A DNA stretch of 64,000 nt, from NCBI GenBank assembly GCA_027604505.1, contig JADIIX010000027.1, positions 124,001 through 188,000 of the forward strand, in the 5' to 3' direction. Positions 36,866 to 47,560 of this stretch are shown piece by piece (positions within the stretch are counted from its first letter, which is position 1; each line of letters starts with the position of its first letter). A program made the position numbers and the translations under genes. Source of the stretch: Gonapodya sp. JEL0774 (taxonomy: Eukaryota; Monoblepharomycota; Monoblepharidomycetes; Monoblepharidales; Gonapodyaceae). A model generated the notes under the pieces. The model was given only the letters and a program-made list of their open reading frames with translations. It had not been told where the DNA came from and did no database searches.

Positions 36866-37010
36866 GGACTCTTGGACGGGAGCAGAGTGTAAATGCGGTG
36901 GTTTGCCCACAGTCTCCAGATTTGATTCGAGCCCGTTTCCTAAATTTCCCCGCATATATCCCGATGGTCATTTCAACATCACATCACTGTTTCCATAACA
37001 TTTCCGAAAC

Positions 37011-37937
37011 GTGGGGTCCCACGGCTTCCTCCTACTCATACACTTGCTCACTCTTCTCAGCACCTCTTTCGCCAAACGGACCACCACTTTCTATGTCGTC
37101 CACCACCCCACACCACCACCAATAGACTTATCGCCCCCCACCTCGTCCGCCGCTGAACCCCCATTTCCACCTGCACCCACCCAACTTGACATTGCGCCAG
37201 GACCCACCACTCCAAATCCTCCAACACCCCCACCCACCACCATCATCCACACGTCGGACGATCCCGCCACCATTGACTCACTCAAATCCACCCTCGTTGA
37301 CGAGATCGCGGCGCTGAAGGCCCGTCTTGCCGAGTTGAAGGAGGAGGAACGGGAGGTCGGTCGCGGATGGAACCGGTGGGTGAAGAAACGGGTTGCAGCT
37401 CAGATGATTTACGAAATATCACAGAAAGGAGTGGGCTTGTGGGCACGGAGAGAGGTGGAAGTAACTTCCAATCTGGATTCTCACGTTTTAGAAGTGAATC
37501 AGTGGTTGCGGAACTCGATACTGCGGCGTCTCTTATTTCTGTCATTGATGTGACCGGACCGACCCCTTGTACCATCCCCTCTCCCTCCACCGATTTCCAC
37601 CAAACAACGCCCCGCGACCAAAGGCCGAACGACATCGACGCCGCCTTCACATCACGGATCCAGTCTTTACACGACTACAACGAGCTCAAGGATCTCGGGG
37701 TGAGTTTGAGGATTCGAACCGAGTTCATCGCTCTAGCCACCAACCTCCAGCCTGTGCTCCTCCATATCTCACCTGGACTCTGTTTCAAACCGCCTGCCTT
37801 ACATCCTACACTCCCACTAACACACGATAACAATACCTCATTCTTTGCAGCAATCGCTCCTTGGGAAGCTCGCCGAGCTCGAAGGCGTCACCACGCGTGA
37901 CATGTACGCGAGGTACGGAATGGACGTTGACGATTGA
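37011..37937 (+). CDS. Swi5-like DNA recombination/repair protein
   Basis: The last exon 37851-37937 (QSLLGKLAELEGVTTRDMYA, ending RYGMDVDD) and the exon ending at 37699 (QSLHDYNELKDLG) together match the conserved Swi5/Sae3 C-terminus (LHxYNExKDxGQxLLGKLAExEGVTxxxLYxRYG). Upstream, 37274-37353 encodes the coiled coil (SLKSTLVDEIAALKARLAEL) expected before it. How the coiled-coil exon joins the 37699 exon is unresolved, and the start (37011 or later, possibly upstream) is uncertain; the Pro-rich N-terminus is longer than in yeasts. Known role: with Sfr1/Mei5 it stimulates Rad51/Dmc1 strand exchange in the nucleus. Confidence 0.75.
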
Positions 37938-38260
37938 GGATTGCAAAAGGCAGATAAACCCGAGAAGATATCGCTGCCTGTCACTCGACCGTGTCTGCGG
38001 TGGTAGGTGGCTGTATGCAATGAGACTTGTGTGCACTATGCAGGTGTCTGCAAGCTGTGTCGGAAATAAATCCGTGAGGCCAGTCTAGCCACTTGACTTT
38101 GAACAACTCCACCGAATGCCTGGGTTTGGTATTATCATGTTATTTGGAGAGTCTACCGGAAACGCGGGTTGAGGAAACAATTTTGTAGTTTATTTCACCC
38201 TTTTCTGTACATCAATGTACAGATATGTCACCAATAAGAAAGTTCCGTCATGGCGGCAAT

Positions 38261-39869
38261 TCATTGAGGGAACAGTGGCTTCTTGAATTCTGGTGATAAT
38301 GGTGCAAGCCCAATGCGTGGGGTGGTCAGTGCTTCGCCGTCTCCCACCCACGCGTTTGTGTCGTAAATCCCTATGAAGTTTTTCAAAAATACCGACCCGA
38401 GTATAAAGTCGTTGCTATTCCAGTCGTTAAAAACCGGCCTGTGATGAAAATCGCTGAGTTGATGCTTCTGCAAAAGGTTTAAATGTAGTTCAATTTTACA
38501 AACCAGCAGTACTTGTCCTCTGTGTAGCCAGGTTTCGCCAGATCACGAGCCGTCAAGGTAAAATCCATTCCTCCGATGGTAAATGTCACCACCGATTTGA
38601 CTGAGGCGAGATCTTCACATAGAGGACGACCACCGGTTTTGAAAAAAGTGTAGTTCAATCCAATAGCGGCGTACAACGACTCCGCAACAGATGCCGGAAC
38701 GCTGGCCAGCCCCGCGCCAGAGTCAAGGATGGCCCTTCCTCCGACGGGTATGGTGATGGTTCCGGATGTGGAGTTTGGCGTAATGAGGCCAGATCGCGTG
38801 ACTCCAACATTGTTCGTGATGCAGGCAGGATCAAAGAAGTACGAAATAGAGTCCATCGATGCCATCCATAGCGTAAAACGGTTTTGGTAGTTGACATCGG
38901 GTGCGACGTTGATCCATGTCAAGGGGGCCAAGGCATACGGTGCGGCGTCCTCTTCTGTCGCACCGAACTGGAGAACACCATTGTTGGGTGGACTGGTGTT
39001 TACATCAAAAGGCTGTCCAGAACTGGTGATTACAAATCACAGTGACAGAAAAGCACACGGGTCAATAAATGTGGGTCGTCGATCAAACGCAGGAAGCGAC
39101 ATCCATGCATACCCGAGATACATCATGAACGTGGGGGCCTTCAATCCCAATGACTCTTTGTATAAATGTAGCTGTATGTTGTTTCCGTAGTTCGCAAGTG
39201 TCGAGAAAGACAAGCCCAGGAATCCCGAAGTGGCTAGAGAGGCCCACGTACTGTACTGAACCTGTAAAAACTGCATCATGCAGAGGTTTGCAGAGGTTTT
39301 CAGAAAGAGGACATCGAGAAATTAGCTCACAGTGATAGTCGCGGCAAGAGACGAAGAGTTTCCGAAAGTAGCGATGTCTTGCCCGACCTGCCCGCTCACA
39401 TAGCCACCAACGTAGCTGAGCGAGTCGTAGTTGGGAGTTGCATTGTAGGAGGAGCTCTTCGTGTTGTCGTAATTCAATCGCGACTTGTTTTTGTCTATGA
39501 AAAGAGGTGATACTCTAGCCAGTTACGTTCTCCCAAATACTGGTGCTCTCACATGCTGTATTGCAGTTCTTATCGCAATAGGGATTGAGTGCCCAGACTC
39601 CATCAGATCCCAAATCGGGGAGTAGACGCACTTCCTGGGGGGGCGTGCCTGTTGGTAGATTCACATGATGCACTCTTAGACTTCGGAATCCCTTCATGCT
39701 TTCCCACGTGGTGTATATCGAAATTGGTCGTCGCTTGTGCTTGAATTGCACAGTGACCACATGATTCCAGCGAACATCCATGCGATGCATCAGTGTGCCG
39801 CTCACCAAGGAACATTGACACAGATGAGTAGGAGCTAATGATGCTGAGAGGGAGTGCGATAGAAGCCAT
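38261..39869 (-). CDS. pepsin-like (A1) aspartic protease, secreted
   Basis: Six exons (39869-39822, 39739-39527, 39483-39331, 39261-39113, 39022-38500, 38467-38261) give about 430 aa. MASIALPLSIISSYSS is a short hydrophobic leader. VNLPTGTPPQEVRLLPDLGS contains the first catalytic Asp (about 58), in DLG instead of the usual DTG. FLGLSF and AILDSGAG (second catalytic Asp288) follow; the C-terminus FILGSVFLKNFIGIYD and IGLAP is typical of A1 proteases. Several NxS/T sites suggest secretion. No long propeptide is visible. The leader exon and its donor are the least certain part; an alternative start is near 39790. Confidence 0.8.
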
Positions 39870-40389
39870 ATTCAGTGAATGTATCCGTACGCTGGGCCTT
39901 TTTGTAGAAGGATTGGACCTTTTTGTACAAGGATCGGAAAGGAAGAGGTTCTGGATGCATCCTAAGTGGTTTTTTCTGATCGATCTGAAAATGGAGGGGA
40001 GGAGGGGGTGAGGACCCTCAGACACTACAACACAACAAAAACGGCGACACCAAAAAACAACACCCGGAGCAGCCAAGCAAAAACACAGCGCACGAATGCT
40101 ATCACTACCAAAACACCAGGGGTCATGGTATTGCACTTGTCAAATGATCACGTCACATCCATTTCGTCGAACAATACCTGACAATGCTATTCAGATATGC
40201 ACAGTTCTATCTCCAGGTGGCGCATTCAGCAATTATTTGAACAGAGAAAATACATTGTTTGCGTGTGAATAGAGGTCTTGATGGTTTTGATGTTGCTATC
40301 GTGATGTCTTCATGTCGTTAATACCTTTCTGGTTTAAAGTGCCATTTAAAGTGCCACACAGTTATTTGCACCTTCAATTCCTTTGCTTT

Positions 40390-41447
40390 TTAGTTGCTTT
40401 CAGTCGTTGGTATCCTCCTCCGCAGCAGAAGGCAAGATCGACACATGGGGGTCTTCAGCACGTCCATCCGATTACTCTTCGTCTCCGCCCCATAACCGAT
40501 GTCTGCGTAGTCACAGGTGAACTCAGAACCGTCACGAGAAGTCAAAGTGGAATCCACCCCCTCTATCGGTAGTTTCGCAGATGCAAAGTCGGTCGTAGGC
40601 ATCTCGGAAGCTGAGCCACCGAGGTCGACGACTTCAACTTCCGTGGAACGCTCATCCCCGTCTACATCTATAGCTTCATTCTCTGGAGAATGAGTCGACG
40701 TATTTTTGGTGAAGAAGATGATCTGCGCGCCGACGGTGTGGGGACAGAGGAGGCTGATTGCGCCGGAACTCAATGATGAGACTACCAGAAAATGGTTGAA
40801 ATCGCTGTTTCCATCCTAAGCGTACGTAACAATCCACTCAAGTACGTACTTGTGACCCCATTTGTGGCACTGCTGATTGGCATTTATGAACAGATCCGCG
40901 TCTTCGAAGTGGGCGAATTGCTGGAAAAGGCAAGAGACTGAAAATTTAAAGCCACAGCTCGATTCCAACACTTTACGAACCGCGAAGGCATAATTCTCTG
41001 ATGTATATGTAATGCAATGCGCATGTTGGCGAAGCAGTGATGAATGAAATGTCGAATGACCAACAAAGGAAGCGGAAACGGTTGGCGATAACGACGATCA
41101 AGCATGCACGTGACTGTTGTCCAGGAGAAAACTCACCAAGCCATGTGAAATCCACGATCCGACCCCACTCGTGAATCTTGGATGGGGAGGTAGAATCGAT
41201 TGGAACCACAGTTCGAAGTAACAAGTCTCTGAGACAACAATGTCTCGATGGGATAGCAATATTGAGAAGTGCTCACAAAAGACTTCACATCTCTCTGTGA
41301 TGTGGAGATACAATCGATGTTTCCTTTGGGAGAAAGGAAGTGACACCAAGAGTAGCGTGGGAAGACGAATTGGGGAGATACGCCAGCTCTCTGTTCCGCG
41401 AGTGCCAGCTTACCAATGTACACAACAGTGGGCCCTTTCCTCGCCAT
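40390..41447 (-). CDS. multi-exon gene of unknown function
   Basis: Several pieces look coding: MARKGPTVVYI (from 41447, followed by GTAAGC), SPSKIHEWGRIVDFTWL (ending near 41136, followed by GTGAG), QQFAHFEDADLFINANQQCH (about 40920-40850) and a 3' exon ending at 40390 that contains LSSGAISLLCPHTVGAQIIF and an acidic tail. I could not close the splice chain and recognise no family. It lies 3' of the bestrophin-like gene on the same strand. Confidence 0.4.
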
Positions 41448-41643
41448 TAATCAGACATGAATAGGTGAGTGCAGATCAGATTCTCGCTGGTCGACGTCAT
41501 TCATACGAATGACCGAAGCAGAGTAGTTTCTTATGCCTCAGTCCGTTTACCTTTTGTCTACACGAAACATATCGACAACTATGTAACAATTTCTGATGGG
41601 GTAGCCACTTCAGCGTAAGTTTAGGATATCGGAGCATCTCGTT

Positions 41644-43369
41644 TTACACATATGAACGTGCCAAAGTTCGAATCTCTTCTTTGAAGGATTCCGACAGCAA
41701 GTCAAGATTAATGCTGTAGATTGAAGGTAACGAGAATGGTCAAGAAGCCATTCTCTCTCAATTTGACTTGAGGAGGGTTACTCACTCATTGTAATCTGCA
41801 GGTGAAATATGAAGAACGCGATGAGCGGCTTTGCAAGTAGAGCCAATGGTGTCAACTCACCAAGACTAATGACAAAGAAACATCGAAACATTGGTCAGGG
41901 GTCGTTGGTTGTTTCGAGTTATTTTGTCCATTACCATTCCACACCGATCAACTTTGCACGGCACTGCAAAAGGACCACTCACCCGAATGGCATTTCAATA
42001 TTTCGAGCAATCATCTCCACGCCAATCAAGCAATGGGATACTAGGAATACCACAAGTATCTGCGAGGACGGACTCAATAGTTTTGTACACATTAAAAACA
42101 ACGATGCGCAAATACCACGTACCGTCCAGTAGCCCAATAAGTCAACCAGTTGCACAGGTAGAAGAAAGCAATATATAAGGAGAATTTGTCGCAGCAAGAT
42201 ATTGTAGGGTTTGGGACTAAACAAAGCAAACTGCGGTCACGAATCGTTGCCGACAAAAGTCACAGGAACATTACGACCGCGGTCAACCTACACCGGCGTG
42301 CACGCGATTCTCTCCAAGCTGGTGGCCGTCTCTACCGCCTGACTTATCAGATTTTCACAGGAGAACATGAATGGATGGAGTGAGACGACATTGTGTTCAA
42401 CACAAAGCGCAAAGAGACGCGAGAGCGACTGGGCAAGGGCAACTGCGAAATTGTGATGCACGTCATAGTCAGAACGCATGGCGACAACTTTCCTCGCCAA
42501 ACACACACAGGGAAACTTCTCGGGATGCACCGACTCCAACCTCAAAAACCAATCTCTCACAATGGGGCCTCGCGAGTCCGAAAGATCATTCGCAACAGTC
42601 TCTGATATGCTAGGAGCAGGAGTGTTATTCGTCTCCGATATACTAGGAGCAGCAGTGTTATTTGCTAGAGGAATCGGGAGCGTGGAAGGTGGAGTGCGAA
42701 AGTCCGAGCTGACGTAAGACTTCAGATCAAGGGCTTCGGAATAATAGGACTTGTCGGTCCACTGGGACGGTTCAAACTCTGCGAAAAGATCACCTTTGTT
42801 AGTGTTGGGTGAAGTTGAAAGAACCACCCGGAGCCAACTGTGCACTCCCACGGATTCTCCCTTCTAACGAGTTCCATACAGTTCGCTCAAATTTCAGCCA
42901 CTAACTTACCAGCCCTCAAATAATGTTTCACGGAGAACAAAAACGCCACAACAAGCTTGGCGACCTTTTGTGCAGCCTTGTCTCCCAGTTCAGACTTCTG
43001 AACGGTCAGTCCGGTGAAAGCAGCTCGTGCAACATTGCGAAGTTGAGATGTGAGTTGCCCCCAAAGTCGCCGGCCCTCCGAAAAGCGATCGTAAGCTTGA
43101 TTCGAGCGAAATGAAAGCATTAAAGACAGCACAGTGGAAAGCTGTGGTTTTTTGTGTTGGGAGTCGAGTAAGTACGATAAAGGTGACCACAATAGTCTTA
43201 ACATAATGCTTACAAGCGTCACCATCGGCGTTGTTGGTAGCACCACCCTGAAGTCGGACTGCTTGTTCACAATTACCACCAGAGCTGTCCAAACGGTGAC
43301 AATGAGAACGGATGGGAGAGCGTGGAGAATTACGGAGCCTCGGAAGTCAAGCGCAGTGTAGATGATGCT
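41644..43369 (-). CDS. bestrophin-like (UPF0187) anion channel, 5' exon missing
   Basis: Eight exons (43369-43214, 43141-42910, 42793-42294, 42230-42123, 42059-41983, 41865-41861, 41795-41786, 41713-41644) give 385 residues and a stop. DFRGSVI, LMLSFRSNQAYDRFSEGRRLWGQ, SLERIACTP, LLIYCFLLPVQLVDLLGYW, and GVEMIARNIEMPFGLDYNDINLDL are bestrophin/UPF0187 landmarks; the last acidic cluster corresponds to the calcium clasp of animal bestrophins. Fungal relatives are predicted membrane chloride/anion channels. A 5-nt exon (TCTTG) and a 10-nt exon are needed to read FGLDYND. A hydrophilic insert carries a tandem APSISET repeat. The first coding exon should lie upstream of 43369, in or beyond the gap at 43457. 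Confidence 0.8.
42598..42663 (-). repeat. 33-nt in-frame tandem repeat
   Basis: Two 33-nt copies (42598-42630, 42631-42663) differ at four or five positions and encode APSISET-containing 11-residue units in the cytosolic insert of the bestrophin-like protein. Confidence 0.9.
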
Positions 43370-43389
43370 CTACAGGGGCAGATAGTACA

Positions 43390-43660
43390 GGGGGGGGGGG
43401 GGGGGGGGGGGGGAGACGTGCGCCTGTGGAAAAAATTTCCAGTGGTTCTCAATACANNNNNNNNNNTTCGGGTGACATGGAACCGCGTGAGTTGCTGCTC
43501 CACCTCCACTGCCCCGCGGCCGCCGGGGCGCCCCCGGGCGGGGCGCGGCGCGCGCCGCCCGGCCCCGCCCCGCCGCCCGGCCCCCGCCGCCCGGCGTGCG
43601 CCCGGGGGGGGGGGGCGAGACGTGCAAGAGGTGAAACACTTTCCAATGGTGCTCACTACA
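43390..43660. repeat. G-homopolymer and extreme GC block around an assembly gap
   Basis: A run of about 24 G starts at 43390, ten N lie at 43457-43466, and 43500-43618 is almost pure G/C ending in another poly-G. The text after each poly-G (GAGACGTGC...TTCCA[A/G]TGGT[T/G]CTCA[A/C]TACA, 43413-43456 and 43616-43660) is nearly the same, so the gap sits between two related copies. Confidence 0.85.
43457..43466. other. assembly gap (10 N)
   Basis: Ten N, probably of arbitrary length, between poly-G and GC-rich sequence. It interrupts the 5' end of the bestrophin-like gene. Confidence 0.97.
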
Positions 43661-44326
43661 CATGTCACTCATCCTCGCCGAGCCAGGAACCTCACAAAAA
43701 GCAAGCAGGCTCACCTCCTTCGATTCATGCACGTGTTCCTTAACTGCATCGCGCTTTATTTCTGAGGATTTGCGCGAGAACCACAGCAAATTCATTTCCG
43801 TTTGTTTTTGCCAAGAAAGACGGAGGACACAAGAAGCTTGTCGATTCGCTTCCGTGGGGATGAGTTCGACCGCCCAGCTGCGCTCGTTCGGTGTTGATGG
43901 AATTTGTGTGACGGGTATGGAAAGGGAAAGGGTTTCTCCCCCACAGAAGCCTCCCATCTGTGGGCTGTGGCATCTCGGCCCAATTTCAGCACAAGCCTGT
44001 ACACGAAGTTCATAATATTGATTTGGACCTAAACAACGTTGTGTGAGCGAGTGATATATAGTTGGTTTGGCATTCATTCGTGTGTAATTGGTTTCGCTGA
44101 ACCATATGAGCGCACTGTTACTTTGAACTGTGCTAACTTTTCACTTGATTAGATTCAAGTACATGGCGGAATACATTGGGTTACAACATGATAAAAATTA
44201 AAGTGCAAACTACGTTATATCGAAAGAGCACTGCCCCATCGCTCACACGGTCAGGAACCTCCCCGACACAGTGCAGCCGTATTAATACTCCTGGTAAACA
44301 ACCCCGAGAACTGCGCCATCTCTCCC

Positions 44327-47300
44327 TTACACGGACTCCTCCTTGCCGGGAAGAATCGCCTCCTTTGACTCCTCCGCCATGGCCAAATCATTGTCCGAAG
44401 AAGCCGCCTTCTTCTTCTTGAACCGGGGAATAAGTGCAGCGACACCGGCGACGATTCCCCAGTATCCAAAGTAGCTGACAACGGTCGCGACGGTTCCACT
44501 GAGAAATTTCATCAGGCAAATTCAGCAAACACAGTGCATGCCAAACAGAGGGGGGAACGACTCACATTGCTCGCCATCCCATAAATGCATTCATAATTTG
44601 GAAGAAGAAGTTCTGCTCGTGGTCGCAGCAGGCACTCATGTCAAAAATGACCGGGGACATTTCGGGGTATTCGGCGGGCATCTCTTGGGGTCCAAGAGGC
44701 TATCGACGATGATGAAGGTTATGAAAAATAACTCCCGTTTATTTTACGAGGTCATAAACACTCACAGTGGTCCAGACATTCTCCTCCTCGCCTGCCGCGT
44801 TCATAACTTGGTATGAAGTGATCATTCCTGCAGCAATGTGGTCCACGACGTGGCAGTGCAGCATCCAGGTTCCGGCATTGTTGACAGTCATTTCAACAGA
44901 ACGGAAGGTGGCAGGAAGAAGCTCCATCACATCACGACGGTGACCTCCCTCGACGAAGGTGTTGCCGTGCCAATGAGCAGTGTGCAAATCAACCTCATTG
45001 CCTGACACATGGAAAACACTCAATTTACAACCTCTTTACCAATGCCGAGAATCGGCAAAAACACCCACCAATAGCAAACACGTGCCAACGAACCCTCTCC
45101 CCCTTGATGGCAACGTAACCGTCCAAGTTGTTGTAGACACGACCGTTCACGGAGTGCATCTTGTTTGATTCATCGAACTCATCCTTAGCATCGTCACCGA
45201 GGGAGGCATAGTCAATCAATTCAGGGGTGTAGGCAGCGATGTTGACGTCACTGGAAAAAAGTTCATTTTAGCGAACATCCAGTACAGTTACCTTTCTGAT
45301 ACGCACATGTAAGTTGACATGCTCTCGTCAAAGACACCAAACAGGGAAATGAACTCGCGAGCGACATCTGTGGGGAGGTTGGTGGCGTCGTTCAAGAATC
45401 CACGCCTGTAGATGAGGATGGGGCCCACGGAGCCAGCGTAGATGTCGTTGCCCTCAGTCAAGTGTGAGTGGTAACTGGAAACACCAAAGTGTGTAAGGGA
45501 AAAGAAAATGCTCGAAGGTTTCCACCGAGAAACTTACGCCCAGAGGATGGAGTTGGGGTCGTTCACAGCTGGTCCAGATTCCTCGGCAATCGCCCAGTTG
45601 TACTGGTACGTCTCTCCAGTGTTGACTGGCGCGCCCATCATGTTCCACTGGGTGGCAGCACCTTCAGAGTCAGGGCGGTAGATGGAACCGTGGGGGTGGA
45701 TAGAAATGGGTGTCGAGGCCATGTTCTGGAACACAATCTGAACCACGTCGCCAACTTCCGCGCGGATGATGGGACCAAGGAACCCTTGCCAGTCGAACTT
45801 GGCCTTGCGGGTGGTAAAGGTATCGTCGGTGTACTCGTAGTAGAGGGCCTTGATGTACCGGGATCCGATTTTGTTCGGGGCGTGAAGGGTGAACACACCG
45901 GCAGTATCCTTCTCGAGCACCAAGGGGTTGCCAGAAACATGGTCGTATCCGGAAGGAGCTAAAATCCAGAATCGAGTGCGATGGGCATCACTACACGATC
46001 ACGAACGACGACGCACACTGAGACTCACCGTAGTCCCATTCGGTCTCCTCAGCGGCAATGTAGTAAGTGCGAACCTTGCACGTGGTCCTGGCAGTGCCGT
46101 TGAGAGAAGGGCAGTGCACATTCTCGGCATTGAGCTCAATCTTCGGTCCGGAAAGGGGTGCCTCTGCGCGCTTACGGAACGAGTTGGTGGAGACGTGCGA
46201 AGTCTTCTCGGGGTATGTAAGACCCGCATTAGCAAGCTGGAAGGTTTGTCGCAAAAACGCAAAGCAGAAAGATGAGAAAATGATTCCAGCTTCAGACAAA
46301 AAATGATTCCAGCTTCAGACAAATCAGATCGGGAAACACTCACAGCAGTCTTCAGGGAATCCGGGGTAATCGGAGCTGGGTACGAGGCGTAAAGGGTGTT
46401 GTTCTTTGCTTCGGCGCTCTTGATGTAGCCAAATTCCTCAAATTCGTGGGCAGCGTTGGCAGCAAGACCGGCCGAGATGATGAACATGAAGATGGCCGAG
46501 TAGAACAAGAAAGTCTTGAGTTTGAGCTGGGCGAATCCACTGTGGAGGAGCTTGCCGACCAAGATACCGAGGAAAATACCGAGAAGACCGGGAATGATGA
46601 TCGAGTACGGTTCACCTTGACCAACCTTTTGTTGAGAAGTAAAAGTGAGGCTTAAACACAGAATAAATATCGACCAGGAGAAAAGAGATCGGAACTTACA
46701 CCTGTGAGGAAGATCACCGATTCGAGACCTTCACGTAGAACAACAGAGAAAGTGAGGAAAAAGAGCGCCCAGGGTCTGTCAACTTGTTTGCTTTCTTCGG
46801 TGTCTTTGACAACAAAGTCCTTCTTGGTGGAGGCGTCGTCGGAACTGGAGTCCACGACTGTCACAGAGGATTCAGCACGGTTGACTTCAACCTCGGTCTC
46901 GGGTGTTCCAAGGCGTTCCTTGGCAATTTCCTTCTTGGCGGTTTCGGCGAGACCGGCCTTGAGCATCCGGCGTTCCCATTTCGCCTCGAGGTCACCGGCA
47001 TGGAGCATACCGAAACCCATGATGGTGAGGAGAATGCACGCGAGGAACTTGAAAGAGCCCTCCCTGTGAGAAAAGAATAATCACGAGATTGAGCACAGCT
47101 GAGGACTTGGAGAAAAGGGACAGGGACGAAACCCACCACACGGGTTCGAAAGAACCGAAGAGGTCCTTCTTGAGGACATAGAAGACAACTGAGAACGCGA
47201 TTCCTACGAGAATCGAAATAGCCAGTCCGAGTCCAACTCCCAACCAAATCTGCTTCCGCAGGCGCTTGACTAGGGCAGGGTGACGCGAAGCCGTCTTCTG

Positions 47301-47560
47301 GACGAAGTTGAGAAGAACCCCAATGACCACCGCAGCCTCCAGGGCCTCACGGAACAGAATAAACAGAGCACCTGGGAGTTTTGTTGGAAAGAATACGAGG
47401 ATCAGGGAAAACTGAATCACCGGGAGTTCGCGGGCATACTCGTCCCAGCGCGTCCAGCGGATGGATGCTTCCGTCCCACATTTCCGGTAGATATATCATG
47501 GTTCCAGGTCCAAGAAGTGATGTGCCCAGACTCACCAGCGTTGAAAAGATTAGTGGGCAT
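44327..47560 (-). CDS. FTR1 iron permease with nested multicopper ferroxidase domain
   Basis: Eleven exons (47560-47536, 47371-47137, 47063-46700, 46625-46344, 46236-46029, 45958-45538, 45474-45307, 45250-45069, 45001-44766, 44681-44566, 44498-44327) close to 802 aa. Residues 1-302 are FTR1 TM1-TM6, with iron-transport motifs REALE (16-20, TM1) and REGLE (197-201, TM4). Residues about 303-707 are a two-cupredoxin multicopper oxidase: HPHG (459-462), HSH (514-516), HTAHWHG (635-641), HCHVVDHIAAGM (677-688), i.e. all T1 (His635, Cys678, His683, Met688) and T2/T3 ligands. Residues 708-802 return to the FTR1 end: FDMSACCDHE, MNAFMGW, VVSYFGYWG (TM7) and a KKKK tail. By FTR1 topology the oxidase would be extracellular, and the chain could oxidise Fe(II) and import Fe(III) itself. 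The FTR1 motifs both before and after the oxidase argue against a simple end-to-end fusion. Confidence 0.9.
46278..46323 (-). repeat. 23-nt tandem duplication in an intron
   Basis: AAATGATTCCAGCTTCAGAC plus AAA occurs twice back to back (46278-46300, 46301-46323) in intron 4 of the FTR1-oxidase gene, duplicating the sequence between donor and branch region. Confidence 0.9.

Noticed and set aside
37690-37770. tRNA-like piece (minus strand GGTTCGAATCCTC)
   Set aside because: Only the T-loop motif fits; no acceptor stem or anticodon arm can be folded and it sits in the Swi5 intron.
43330-44077. Open frames running through the N gap
   Set aside because: They contain undetermined residues and read poly-Gly, poly-Pro or Arg/Ala from the GC block; no coding support.
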